A stretch of 64,000 nt of DNA from an uncultured Bacteroidales bacterium. GTDB taxonomy: Bacteria; Bacteroidota; Bacteroidia; Bacteroidales; Bacteroidaceae. The DNA lies in the NCBI GenBank assembly GCA_902788275.1, contig CADAJV010000001.1, forward strand, positions 61,465 through 125,464, given 5' to 3'. Shown here one piece after another: positions 46,121 to 56,771 of this stretch (the stretch's first letter is position 1; every line of letters begins with the position of its first letter). The translations under genes and the position numbers were made by a program. The notes under the pieces were generated by a model, which saw only the letters and a program-made list of their open reading frames with translations, ran no database searches and was not told the origin of the DNA.

Positions 46121-46202
46121 AAAAAAGCGAGGCTGCCGTGGCAGCCCCCCTTTAGATGTTTTCACAACGGAATAATCCTTATTGTGAATTGCTTCAAATT
46201 AG
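46121..46202 (-). ncRNA. tracrRNA of the type II-C system
   Basis: On the minus strand, reading from about 46202, CTAATTTGAAGCAATTCACA (46203-46184) is an anti-repeat nearly complementary to the first 23 nt of the crRNA-sense repeat, with one base missing against GAGAGC. Next is a nexus-like GGATTATTCC. A terminal hairpin GGCTGCC/GGCAGCC (46131-46146) is followed by TCGCTTTTTT. The length, about 80 nt, and layout fit Bacteroidota II-C tracrRNAs. It is divergent from cas9. Confidence 0.85.
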
Positions 46203-46207
46203 TTCCG

Positions 46208-46239
46208 CAAAAGTAGTATTTTTATATTAAAGCACCAAG
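46208..46239 (-). promoter_or_regulatory. tracrRNA promoter
   Basis: CTTG (46236-46239), 20 bp, TACTTTTG (46208-46215) on the minus strand, starting the transcript at the anti-repeat. Confidence 0.7.
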
Positions 46240-46256
46240 TTTTCCGCAAAAAAAAG

Positions 46257-46264
46257 TAATTTTG
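46257..46264 (+). promoter_or_regulatory. -7 element of the cas operon promoter
   Basis: TAATTTTG, 38 bp before the cas9 ATG. A matching -33 box is not clear. Confidence 0.5.
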
Positions 46265-46302
46265 GCCACAAAATAACATAAACACATTCCATAACTTATA
46301 AG

Positions 46303-49300
46303 ATGAAAAGAGTACTTGGACTTGATTTAGGTGTTGGCTCCGTTGGGTGGGCACTTGTGGAAAAAGACGAACGAAATATTCCTATCAATGTCAATAAGAT
46401 AGGTAGCAGAACTGTTCCTTTATCCAATGACGAAGAAAACAATTTTAGTAAGGGTGCTGCTATACCAACCAACAAAGACCGCACTATCAAGCGTACAGCC
46501 CGCAAATGCAACAACAGATATAAGTTGCGCCGTGAGCAATTGACCAATGGATTGCGGGCTCTGAAAATGCTCCCGGACGAAACTCTATTCAAATTAGATC
46601 CTCTACAGTTGTGGGAACTAAGGGCTAAGGCTGCAACGGAAAAGGTTTCCTTGCCAGAATTAGGCAGAGTTCTATATCATCTCAATCAAAAACGAGGGTA
46701 TAAGCATAGCAAGGACAACGAACAGGATAGCAAACAAACGGATTATGTTGCAACGGTAAACAAGCGTTATAAGGATTTGCAGTCCAAGAACCTGACAATT
46801 GGCCAATACTTCGCCCAAAAGCTAAAAGAGTCTGAACATATTCAAGAGGGTGGTAAGAGTTATTCTTTCCGAATCAAGGATAATGTATACCCTCGTGCTG
46901 CCTACGAAGAAGAGTGTAAGAGAATCCTTAGTACCCAAAAGCAATTTTATCCAGACATTCTGACGGAGAACAATGTAAAGGATTTGTTTCAGTTTATATA
47001 CTATCAACGCCCATTAAGGTCATGCAAACATCTAATAAGCAGATGTAGCCTTGAAGAGCAGTTGCATGATGTAAAAGAAAAAGATTTCTATGCCCCTAAG
47101 GTTGCCCCCATATCTTCGCCTCTCGCTCAGCTGGACAAGATTTGGGAAGCAGTCAACAACTTTACTGTACGTGGCAAGAGAAATGAGGAACTCTATATCA
47201 CACACGAGCAGCGCTCTGCCATAGTGGAGCATCTGGAGCACAATAAGGACATAAAGTTAACTGCTATTCAGAAAATTCTTGGAATAGGCAAGAGCAAGGA
47301 ATGGTTTATTAAGAAGGAGCAGTTAAAGCCATTGCAAGGCGATATTACCAGAATTAAGTTTGCCGAGGCACTCTCGTCAGGCCATCTCTCAAAAGAAAAG
47401 ATAGAAAACCTGCTGCTGCTTAAGATAGATTTTGAGGAAATGGCAGACACTACGACTGGTGAAGTAATGGGCGGCATTGTTGTTAAAAACAATATTGAGA
47501 GTCAGCCCTTCTACCAGTTGTGGCATGCTATTTATTCCATCGATGACGAAAAGGCTTTGAGAAAGACTCTTGCCAAACTCGGCATTGATGACGATGATGT
47601 GATGGATGCTTTGTGTAAGATTTCTTTCAAGACCTCTGGTTATGCGAAAAAATCCACAAGAGCCATAAAGAAGATTCTTCCTTATCTGATGGAAGGATAT
47701 CAATATAGTGACGCATGCCAGATGGCTGGCTACAATCATTCTAACAGTATTACAAAAGAGGAGGAAGCGTCAAGACCGCTACAAGATCACATACCTCAGA
47801 TTCAAAAGAATGAGTTACGCCAGCCCGTGGTTGAAAAGATTTTGAACCAGATGATCAATATCGTCAACACTTTGCTTAAAGATGGTCCCATCGACAAGAT
47901 TCGTGTAGAGTTGGCAAGAGAACTGAAGCGAAGCAAAGATGAACGTGAGATGGCAAATATTCGCATGAATAGGAATAAGAGGAGAAACGATGAAATCGCA
48001 AGTATCATTCAAAACGAATATGGACTTATTCCTACTAAGAATAGAATAATGAAATATAAGATGTGGGAGGAAACAGATGGCTTCTGCATCTATTGTGGCA
48101 CAAAGATTAAACTTGCAGAATTCCTTGGCGGTGTAGATTCAGAGCGTGAGCACATTATCCCCAAATCTCTGCTTTTTGACGATAGCTTCTCCAACCAGTC
48201 ATGCGCTTGTCGCAAATGTAATAAAGAAAAAGGCAATCGCACTGCGCTTGATTATATGCGCGACATCGGCAAGGAAAAACAATATGTTGAGCATATTGCG
48301 GAGTTGCTTGAGAAAGATAAGATTAGCAAGACAAAATATAGCAATCTTCTTGCCTCCTACAAAGACTATCTTGAGCGTAAGGCTAAAGGCAAAGAAACAG
48401 AGGGAGACAAGAACCTGTGGGAAAATTTTATTGACCGCCAATTAAGGTTAAGTCAGAACATCGCCAGAAGTGCAATGGAATTGTTACGTCAGGTATGCCA
48501 TAATGTTTATGCAACAAGTGGTAGCGTCACTGACTTTGTGCGCCATCAGTGGGGATACGACAACATACTGCATGACCTCAACTTCAGCCGATTTGCCAAA
48601 TCTGGCAATACAGAATTTATTACGGTTGTCGGGGCAGATGGTAAAGAAACCCAACAAGAACGAATAAAGGGATGGTCAAAGCGAATGGACAATCGCCACC
48701 ATGCTGTTGACGCCTTGGCAATAGCTCTCACCACCCAAAGCATGATACAGCGCATTAACAATCTTAATGCTTCGCGCGAATTCATGCAAAAAGACGTGGA
48801 GGCTTCCAAAGAGAAATTCAAGGAGAAGAAAAGCTTGTTGGAGAAATGGGTTGCCATTCAGCCACATCTTTCTTATGGACAAGCCAAAGACGCAATTAGC
48901 GGCATCCTTGTCTCTCAGCGTAGCGGCAAGCACATCACTACGCCTGGCAAGAGATACGAGTACAAAGGTGGCAGCAAGATATTGCGTCAACAAGGATTGG
49001 TCGTGCCACGCACTGCCCTCCATGACGAGTTCGTGTATGGTCGGATATCACGGTATGACAAAAATGGTATTTTGCAGCCGGAGATAGTCCGCAAGTACGG
49101 CATCCTTGGAGGAATGGGGTGTCTTTTCGATGGAAAGGAGACATATAAGGAAACCGAAAAAACAGATAAAAAGATAGGCTTGCCAATAATAAAGATTGAA
49201 GATAAAATCAAAGATGTGCTCGATAAAATAGTGGATGGAGGTGTCCGCAAACGGATACTTGAACGCCTAAATCGCGGCTTTGAGGAAGGAAAGGATTATA

Positions 49301-49964
49301 GAAACGATACAAAGAAAGCATTGGACAATCTCCGCAATCTTGACGAAGATCCCATCTACCTTGATGATGCGCACACTATTCCTATTAAGACTGTTAGGAA
49401 GTTTACTCATTCTACAAAAGCAATCCCCTTGCGCTATAATGACAAGAATGAGCCTATAGCCTTTGTGGAGCCGGGAGGTAATCACCATGTCGCATTGTAC
49501 GAAACAGCCGATGGAACTGTCAAAGAACATGTCTGCACTAACTGGCACGCAGTACAACGTCGCATGTACGGATTTCCCGCAATTATAGATAATCCGTCTG
49601 ACGCATGGCAACAAGCGTCAAATAATGACAAATTGCCGGAAGACTTGCTGATGCATTTACCTGATGATAACTCTAAATTCCTATTGAGTATGCAGATAGG
49701 CGATGCTTTCATCTTAGGTATGGAAGAATACGAGTATCAGGCAGCCATAAACGAAAAAAACTATAAATTATTAGGCGAGTATCTTTACTTCGTTCAGAAG
49801 TTATCTTCTAATGATTATGCCTTTCGCAGACATGTTGAATCTAAGTATGAGGAAAAACAGACCAACAAAGATGACGGGCGCTTTATACGCATTAGGAGTA
49901 TTGACAAATATGAGAATTATAATCCTCACAAAGTCAAAATAACATTATTAGGTGAAATCTTCCC

Positions 49965-49968
<4 letters not shown>
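46303..49968 (+). CDS. cas9: CRISPR effector nuclease Cas9, type II-C
   Basis: A 1221-residue RNA-guided nuclease. RuvC-I: MKRVLGLDLGVGSVGWAL with D8. An Arg-rich bridge helix follows (RTIKRTARKCNNRYKLRR). RuvC-II: IRVELARE with E536. HNH: zinc-type pair CIYC (C595, C598) and C634/C636/CRKC639, catalytic H617 in EHIIPKS. RuvC-III: HHAVDA with H799 and D803. All catalytic residues are intact. The size is between compact (about 1080) and Bacteroides-type (about 1430) II-C enzymes. Its stop overlaps the cas1 start (ATGA). No cas4 or csn2 is present. Confidence 0.97.
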
Positions 49969-51243
<1,275 letters not shown>

Positions 51244-51250
51244 GAATAGC

Positions 51251-51283
51251 AAAAGACCTCTGCCATTATTGCAGAGGTCTTTT
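51251..51283. terminator. Bidirectional terminator between cas2 and the array
   Basis: AAAAGACCTCTGC and GCAGAGGTCTTTT form a perfect 13-bp hairpin with a 7-nt loop and a T-run on either strand. It can end the cas transcript (+) and the crRNA transcripts (-). Confidence 0.85.
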
Positions 51284-51351
51284 CTTTGCACAGTTTTTTA
51301 ATTCTGGTTTGCGCTGCATCTCATTGAAAGACTGTCTTTTATCAGCAATGA

Positions 51352-51937
51352 GTTGTTTATGCAAGTGCAAAGTTACTAATTTGAGAGCAATTCACAACAG
51401 AGTCTTAAGCAGCCGGCAGAAGATGCTGGTTGTTTATGCAAGTGCAAAGTTACTAATTTGAGAGCAATTCACAACCATGGTGGAGGTCACGGTGGTCAAC
51501 GGGCAGTTGTTTATGCAAGTGCAAAGTTACTAATTTGAGAGCAATTCACAACAGTCAATCATCGGACGCCCACGGAGCGGGAGTTGTTTATGCAAGTGCA
51601 AAGTTACTAATTTGAGAGCAATTCACAACGTTGTGGTGGTGGTGATGGTGTTTGGAATGTTGTTTATGCAAGTGCAAAGTTACTAATTTGAGAGCAATTC
51701 ACAACTGCACCTCTCCGTCAGGGAACACCATGCGGGTTGTTTATGCAAGTGCAAAGTTACTAATTTGAGAGCAATTCACAACAGACTGCGTATGCAGATG
51801 AGTGTCTGTGCGGGTTGTTTATGCAAGTGCAAAGTTACTAATTTGAGAGCAATTCACAACCTCAAGGCTATCGTAGGCTGCGTTGTTTGCGTTGTTTATG
51901 CAAGTGCAAAGTTACTAATTTGAGAGCAATTCACAAC
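51352..51937 (-). CRISPR. Type II-C CRISPR array, 8 repeats and 7 spacers
   Basis: Eight identical 47-bp repeats start at 51352, 51429, 51506, 51583, 51659, 51736, 51814 and 51891. The seven spacers are 29-31 bp (five of them 30). The crRNA-sense strand is the minus strand: the tracrRNA anti-repeat pairs with GTTGTGAATTGC..., and each repeat has a TAACTTTG box for transcription toward cas2. No terminal repeat is degenerate, so the array end at 51937 is abrupt. The next 5 bp plus 22 bp match half of a spacer and the ssrA 3' end. Confidence 0.96.
51907..51937 (-). promoter_or_regulatory. Repeat-embedded crRNA promoter (last repeat; same in all repeats)
   Basis: On the minus strand GTTG (51934-51937), 19 bp, TAACTTTG (51907-51914). 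The predicted start is about 8-10 nt before the spacer, giving short crRNAs without a leader promoter, as known for Neisseria type II-C arrays. Confidence 0.65.
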
Positions 51938-51967
51938 ATTCGGTTCGACTCTCCCCTGGTCCACTGA
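51938..51967. other. Split spacer / ssrA 3'-end copy (inversion junction)
   Basis: ATTCG (51938-51942) is the remaining part of a spacer. Positions 51943-51964 are identical over 22 bp to the ssrA 3' end plus one base (23981-23960, minus strand). TGA after 51964 is the old ssrA downstream flank. The partner piece is ATC at 23957-23959: 3 + 22 + 5 = 30 bp. Confidence 0.9.
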
Positions 51968-51978
51968 TTAATGAATAT

Positions 51979-51998
51979 GGTAGAGGCCTCTACCTGTT
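51979..51998 (+). terminator. Orphan terminator, probably the original one of ssrA
   Basis: GGTAGAGGCCTCTACC is a perfect 16-bp palindrome followed by TGTTTT. It starts 16 bp after the ssrA 3'-end copy, the correct distance for the ssrA terminator, while the intact ssrA gene has none. Confidence 0.75.
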
Positions 51999-52052
51999 TT
52001 AATCTCCACGCACATACGTGGAAAGTCAAGACTTACTGAATAATCCGACGAA

Positions 52053-52105
52053 CCGACTAAAGCTCAATGGCGTAGGGAGCTGGCGGTTAGTCGGGTTTTC
52101 TTTTA
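52053..52105 (+). terminator. Large hairpin terminator
   Basis: CCGACTAA (52053-52060) pairs with TTAGTCGG (52087-52094), with an inner AGCTC/GAGCT pair, then GTTTTCTTTT. The structured 110 nt before it (52000-52105) could be a small RNA; no family recognised. Confidence 0.55.
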
Positions 52106-52146
52106 TTCATCGTATTGTGAGTCGAAGTCATCGCCAGTAGCAGCGA

Positions 52147-52290
52147 AAAAATCGCGTCAAGCCGAACAAAAACCGCGTTGGGACGAAGAAAAACCGTGTT
52201 GGGAGCCGAAAAAACCGCGTCAAGCCGAAATTTAATCGCGTCAAGCCGAAATTTAATCACGCTGAAGTCAAATCTAATCGCGCCGAAACT
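52147..52290. repeat. Imperfect 21-bp tandem repeat
   Basis: About seven diverged copies of units such as AAAAACCGCGTCAAGCCGA and AATCGCGTCAAGCCGAAATT, period 21. The multiple of three keeps frames open on both strands. Function unknown. Confidence 0.65.
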
Positions 52291-52369
52291 ATGGCTGCGC
52301 ACGCGTTTTTTTTCAGTCTTGTCAGCGAAAATTTTTCTCCGCACGGACTTACGGAAGATGCGCAGGGGA

Positions 52370-53149
52370 TTAGTTGAAGTCCATCCAGTAGCGGCGCTCG
52401 CCAGGTGGCATTTTCTCTATGGCGTAGCGCAGGGCGGTGCGGGGCATGGTGGCTGCATGTTGGCGGAGGAAGTCGCGGAGGAGGTCCATGCTGACGCGCT
52501 TGCCCATCTCGCGGAGCATCCAGCCAACGGCTTTGTGCATCAGGTCGTGGCGGTGGTGCAGCAGTTTCTCTGCATAGCGCAGGCACCACGTAGGGTCGCC
52601 CTGCTGCGAGGTTTTCCATGTGCAGACCATGCTGATGCGCTGCTCCCACAAGTTGTGACTGGCGGCAAGTCGGTCAAGGACCTGATGCTTGTGTGCCGTG
52701 TGCAGGCCCAGTGTTTTATCGCCAATGAATGTGGGCAGCAGCAGCCAGTGGCCCAGCAGCTTGGGGGCGGACAGGTCCACGAGGTCCCAATTGTTAGCTC
52801 GCGTGGCATTCTTAAGGTACATGGTGATAATATCATCGCGTTTGTGCGCGGCATCGGCGTCTTCTTCCAGCCTTTTGGCAGTGAACTTGGCAAACTGCTC
52901 TACCATCACGAGCAGGCCGCAGAGCCTCACTTCGTGCCAACGGCTACGGAGCAGGGCGGGCACCTCGCTTAGCGGCAGGTCTGAGGCAAAGGCCTTGACA
53001 ATGCGGCGTGTCTCTGGCACCTTGAGCCCCAAAAACTCGTCGCCTTCGCCATATTGGCTAGGGCCGGTCTTGAAGAAGCGCATGAGGTTGACGCGCTGCT
53101 CCTCGTTGCGCAGCGTCTCCATGTGGAGAATAATTTCTTTTGCTGTCAT
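52370..53149 (-). CDS. DNA alkylation repair protein (AlkD-like)
   Basis: A 259-residue protein built of HEAT-like helices. Family motifs: GLKVPETRRIVKAF, WHEVRLCGLLVMVEQF, ATRANNWDLVDLSAPKLLGHWL (with the Trp and Asp that line the substrate cleft) and WEQRISMVCTW. AlkD excises positively charged alkyl bases without base flipping. Usually about 230 residues. Single gene. Confidence 0.9.
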   Translation of the reverse strand: MTAKEIILHMETLRNEEQRVNLMRFFKTGPSQYGEGDEFLGLKVPETRRIVKAFASDLPLSEVPALLRSRWHEVRLCGLLVMVEQFAKFTAKRLEEDADAAHKRDDIITMYLKNATRANNWDLVDLSAPKLLGHWLLLPTFIGDKTLGLHTAHKHQVLDRLAASHNLWEQRISMVCTWKTSQQGDPTWCLRYAEKLLHHRHDLMHKAVGWMLREMGKRVSMDLLRDFLRQHAATMPRTALRYAIEKMPPGERRYWMDFN

Positions 53150-53278
53150 CTGTAGGAAGGTGTGTCTATTTTCTAAGCATATTGCAAAGGTAATTATTAT
53201 TCTAAAAAAAACAGGTGGTTGCTAATTGCCAATCTATGTTTTTTTTGTAACTTCGCTGCGCAATATTATTTAATTTCT

Positions 53279-55255
53279 ATGGCACAGGAAGATTTGACGC
53301 GGAAGGACATGAGTAGCCTTCCCGAGAATGCTATGCGCCCGCTTAAGAAGGGCGAGGTTTATGAACCGCTGATGGGTGCCGACAAGCGTCCCAGGGAGGT
53401 GACGACGTGGTCGGTTACCTGGGGATTGCTGATGGCAGTGCTTTTCAGTGCTGCAGCGGCCTATCTTGGCCTTAAGGTGGGCCAGGTGTTTGAGGCGGCT
53501 ATCCCCATTGCTATTATTGCCGTGGGATTGTCGAGCGCCACTAAGCGCAAGGGCGCCCTGGGTGAGAATGTGATGATTCAGAGCATCGGCGCGTGCTCGG
53601 GCATGATAGTGGCTGGTGCCATTTTCACGCTGCCAGCCCTCTACATCTTGCAGTCTAAGTACCCTGACATTGCCGTCAATTTCTTTGAGGTGTTTATTGC
53701 CTCGCTGCTGGGCGGCGTGCTGGGTATCTTGTTCTTGATACCATTCCGTAAGTATTTTGTCAAGGATATGCATGGCAAGTATCCCTTTCCCGAGGCTACG
53801 GCCAGCACACAGGTGCTCATCTCCGGCGAGAAGGGCGGTCAGGGCGCCAAGCCCCTGCTGCTGGCCGGACTGGTTGGCGGTCTCTATGACTTTGTTGTGG
53901 CCACCTTCGGACTGTGGAACGAGAATTTCACCTCCCGTGCCCTGATGTGGGGCGACACTTTGGCCGAGAAGGCCAAGCTGGTGTTTAAGATGAACACCGG
54001 CGCTGCCGTGCTGGGCATGGGCTACATCATTGGTCTGAAGTACGCGTTCATTATCTGCGTGGGCTCAGTGGCCGTGTGGTGGCTGATTATCCCGGGCATT
54101 GCGCTGATTTGGCCAGACCTCAATATCGGCGATGGCCTTACGGCCGCAGCCGCCAGCCCTGAACAGCTGTTTAAGTATGCCAAGTCTATCGGCATCGGTG
54201 GCATAGCTATGGCAGGTGTCATAGGCATAATCAAGAGCTGGCCTATCATACGCGGAGCCGTGGGACTGGCTGGCCGCGAGCTGGGCGGCAAGGCCAAGGA
54301 TGGCAACGCCAAGGTTGAGCGAACACAGAAGGACCTGCCTATGAAGGTGGTAGCCATTGGTGCCATCGCTACCATAGTGGTGACGTTCCTGTTCTTCCAA
54401 TTTGGCGTTATGGACGGCGTGTGGTTGTTCAGCATCACTGCCATTCTGATTCTGACCCTCATAGCATTCCTCTTCACCACTGTGGCGGCTAACGCTATCG
54501 CCATTGTGGGCAGCAATCCCGTGAGCGGCATGACGCTGATGACACTGATTGTGGCTTCAGTGGTGATGGTAGGCGTGGGTCTCAAGGGCACTGGCGGCAT
54601 GGTGGCCGCACTGATTATGGGCGGCGTGGTCTGCACTGCGCTCAGCACGGCCGGAGCATTTATTACCGACCTTAAGACAGGCTATTGGCTGGGTTCCACT
54701 CCGCAGAAGCAAGAGACGTGGAAGTTCGTCGGCACGCTGGTGAGTGCAGTGACGGTGGCTGGCGTTATAATGATTCTTAATAAGACCTACGGTTTTACTT
54801 CAGGCCAGCTGGCTGCTCCGCAGGCTAATGCCATGGCGGCTGTGATTGAGCCTCTGATGAGTGGCGAGGGCGCCCCGTGGCTGCTCTATGGCATTGGTGC
54901 GCTGATTGCCGTGGTGTTGACGCTGTTTGGCGTGCCGGCCCTAGCCTTTGCGCTGGGTATGTTTATTCCGCTGGAGCTCAACCTGCCGTTGCTGGTGGGC
55001 GGTGCCATCAGCTGGTTTGTTACTACGCGTTCCAAGGATCAGGAGGTCAACCGTCAGCGTGGCGAGAAGGGCACTCTGATTGCCAGCGGCTTCATTGCTG
55101 GCGGCGCACTGATGGGCGTAGCCAGTGCAGCGTTGCGTTTCGGAGGCATCCAGTTTGACTACGAGGCTTGGTGGATGAATCCGTTGAGCGAGCTTCTGGC
55201 CCTGGGCATGTTCTGCATGATTATTATTTACATGATTAAAGGAAGCAAGAAGTAA
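53279..55255 (+). CDS. OPT family oligopeptide transporter
   Basis: From the ATG at 53279 the protein has 658 residues and about fifteen membrane helices. The OPT patterns are clear: PREVTTWSVTWGLLMAVLFSAAAAYLGLKVGQVFEAAIP, GENVMIQSIGACSG and HGKYPFPEATASTQVLI. Members move oligopeptides or metal chelates with protons. A TAACTTCG box with TTG 19 bp upstream (around 53226-53255) is a likely promoter; the open frame upstream of 53279 crosses it. Confidence 0.92.
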   Translation: MAQEDLTRKDMSSLPENAMRPLKKGEVYEPLMGADKRPREVTTWSVTWGLLMAVLFSAAAAYLGLKVGQVFEAAIPIAIIAVGLSSATKRKGALGENVMIQSIGACSGMIVAGAIFTLPALYILQSKYPDIAVNFFEVFIASLLGGVLGILFLIPFRKYFVKDMHGKYPFPEATASTQVLISGEKGGQGAKPLLLAGLVGGLYDFVVATFGLWNENFTSRALMWGDTLAEKAKLVFKMNTGAAVLGMGYIIGLKYAFIICVGSVAVWWLIIPGIALIWPDLNIGDGLTAAAASPEQLFKYAKSIGIGGIAMAGVIGIIKSWPIIRGAVGLAGRELGGKAKDGNAKVERTQKDLPMKVVAIGAIATIVVTFLFFQFGVMDGVWLFSITAILILTLIAFLFTTVAANAIAIVGSNPVSGMTLMTLIVASVVMVGVGLKGTGGMVAALIMGGVVCTALSTAGAFITDLKTGYWLGSTPQKQETWKFVGTLVSAVTVAGVIMILNKTYGFTSGQLAAPQANAMAAVIEPLMSGEGAPWLLYGIGALIAVVLTLFGVPALAFALGMFIPLELNLPLLVGGAISWFVTTRSKDQEVNRQRGEKGTLIASGFIAGGALMGVASAALRFGGIQFDYEAWWMNPLSELLALGMFCMIIIYMIKGSKK

Positions 55256-55271
55256 TGGTAGCCTCTTCTCC

Positions 55272-55312
55272 AATCCTCCCTAAGGGAGAGAGTCCTTGTC
55301 CCCGAACAGGGG
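55272..55312. repeat. Short CCTCC/GGAG intergenic hairpin
   Basis: CCTCCCTAAGGGAG and a second inverted pair CCCCGAACAGGGG lie between the OPT and peptidase genes; related to motifs at 16331 and 23086. Confidence 0.35.
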
Positions 55313-55354
55313 AGATTGAGAGAGATGATAAAGAGTAAACAAAAGAAAAGAGAT

Positions 55355-56710
55355 ATGGAAATCAAACAATATATCCAGGAGAATGAGTCACGCTTCCTTG
55401 AGGAGCTGTTTAGCCTTATCCGCATCCCGAGCATCAGTGCGATGCAGGAGCATAAGGCTGATATGGTACGCTGCGCCGAGCGATGGAAAGAGCTGCTGCT
55501 GGAGGCTGGCGCCGACAAGGCAGAGGTGATGCCCAGCAAGGGCAACCCCTTGGTTTATGCCGAGAAGTACGTGAGCGATGAGGCCAAGACCATCCTTGTC
55601 TATGCCCATTACGATGTGATGCCTGCCGAGCCACTGGAGTTGTGGAAGTCAGAGCCCTTCGACCCCGTGGTGAGAGACGGCCATATCTGGGCACGCGGTG
55701 CCGACGACGACAAAGGACAGTCGATGATTCAGGTCAAGGCCTTTGAATACATGGTGCGTGAGGGCTTGCTGCGCAATAACGTTAAGTTTATATTTGAGGG
55801 TGAGGAGGAGATAGGCAGTCCTAGCCTCAATGCCTTCCTGTATGAGCACAAGCAGTTGCTCAAGGCCGACATCATACTGGTGAGCGACACCAGCATGCTG
55901 GGTGCCGACCTGCCCTCGCTGACCACCGGCCTGCGCGGATTGGCTTACTGGGAACTTGAGGTTACCGGCCCCAATCGCGACCTGCACTCTGGCCATTTCG
56001 GCGGAGCGGTGGCCAACCCCATCAACGTGTTGTGCAAGATGATGAGCGACTTGCAGGACGAGGATGGTCGTATCACTGTGCCAGGTTTCTACGATGACGT
56101 GCTGCCCGTGCCGCAGGCCGAGCGCGACATGATTGCCAAGATACCCTTCAATGAGGAGAGGTATAAGGATGCCATCGGCGTCAAGGCCCTCAAGGGTGAG
56201 CGCGGTTATTCCACGTTGGAGCGTAACAGCTGTCGCCCGTCGTTTGACATCTGCGGCATCTGGGGCGGTTACACCGGCGAGGGTGCCAAGACAGTGCTGC
56301 CCTCCAAAGCCTATGCCAAGGTAAGCTGCCGACTGGTGGCCAATCAGGACCACTCCAAGATTTCGCAGCTCTTCATGGATTATATCAAGGCCAACACTCC
56401 ACCCTATGTGCAGATCAAGGTCACCCCGCTGCATGGCGGCGAGGGTTATGTGTGCCCCATTGACATGCCCGCCTACAAGGCTGCGGAGAAGGGCTTTGAG
56501 AAAGCCTTCGGCAAGAAGCCGCTGGCCGTTAGGCGTGGTGGCAGCATACCCATCATCAGTGACTTTGAGCAGATACTCGGCATCAAGACCGTGCTGATGG
56601 GCTTTGGCCTGGAGAGCAATGCCATCCATTCGCCCAACGAGAATATCCCACTCAACATCCTGCGCAAGGGCATCGAGGCCGTAGTGGAGTTCCATAAAGA
56701 GTATAAATAA
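55355..56710 (+). CDS. M20 family metallopeptidase (dipeptidase)
   Basis: A 451-residue zinc dipeptidase. Metal-binding motifs: HYDVMPAEPLELW, GADDDKGQ, EGEEEIGSPSL and, near the C-terminus, the last histidine in SNAIHSPNEN. It fits the M20F/CNDP-like group. It follows the OPT transporter on the same strand, which suggests uptake and hydrolysis of peptides as a pair. ATG at 55355 preferred over 55316 by family length. Confidence 0.92.
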   Translation: MEIKQYIQENESRFLEELFSLIRIPSISAMQEHKADMVRCAERWKELLLEAGADKAEVMPSKGNPLVYAEKYVSDEAKTILVYAHYDVMPAEPLELWKSEPFDPVVRDGHIWARGADDDKGQSMIQVKAFEYMVREGLLRNNVKFIFEGEEEIGSPSLNAFLYEHKQLLKADIILVSDTSMLGADLPSLTTGLRGLAYWELEVTGPNRDLHSGHFGGAVANPINVLCKMMSDLQDEDGRITVPGFYDDVLPVPQAERDMIAKIPFNEERYKDAIGVKALKGERGYSTLERNSCRPSFDICGIWGGYTGEGAKTVLPSKAYAKVSCRLVANQDHSKISQLFMDYIKANTPPYVQIKVTPLHGGEGYVCPIDMPAYKAAEKGFEKAFGKKPLAVRRGGSIPIISDFEQILGIKTVLMGFGLESNAIHSPNENIPLNILRKGIEAVVEFHKEYK

Positions 56711-56771
56711 CATATTTATAGTTTATAGCCTCGATAAAAAGAAAGAAACAACTATAAAAGAAAGAAACAAC

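Larger units (their letters stand above)
51968..52369. other. 402-bp region with orphan ssrA terminator, a second terminator and 21-bp repeats
   Basis: No gene is supported here. It holds the hairpin at 51979-51998, a larger hairpin terminator at 52053-52105 and a 21-bp tandem repeat at 52147-52290, listed separately. The open frame crossing the repeat (7-residue period) is a by-product of the repeat. Confidence 0.6.

Noticed and set aside
51938-51967. A complete terminal spacer targeting ssrA
   Set aside because: It has no second flanking repeat, and the sequence beyond the 22-bp match is the ssrA downstream region with a terminator, so it is a junction rather than a whole spacer.
52087-52344. 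85-residue minus-strand protein with FRLDAIK-type heptads
   Set aside because: It is the translation of the 21-bp tandem repeat; both strands are open for the same reason, and composition is not coding-like.
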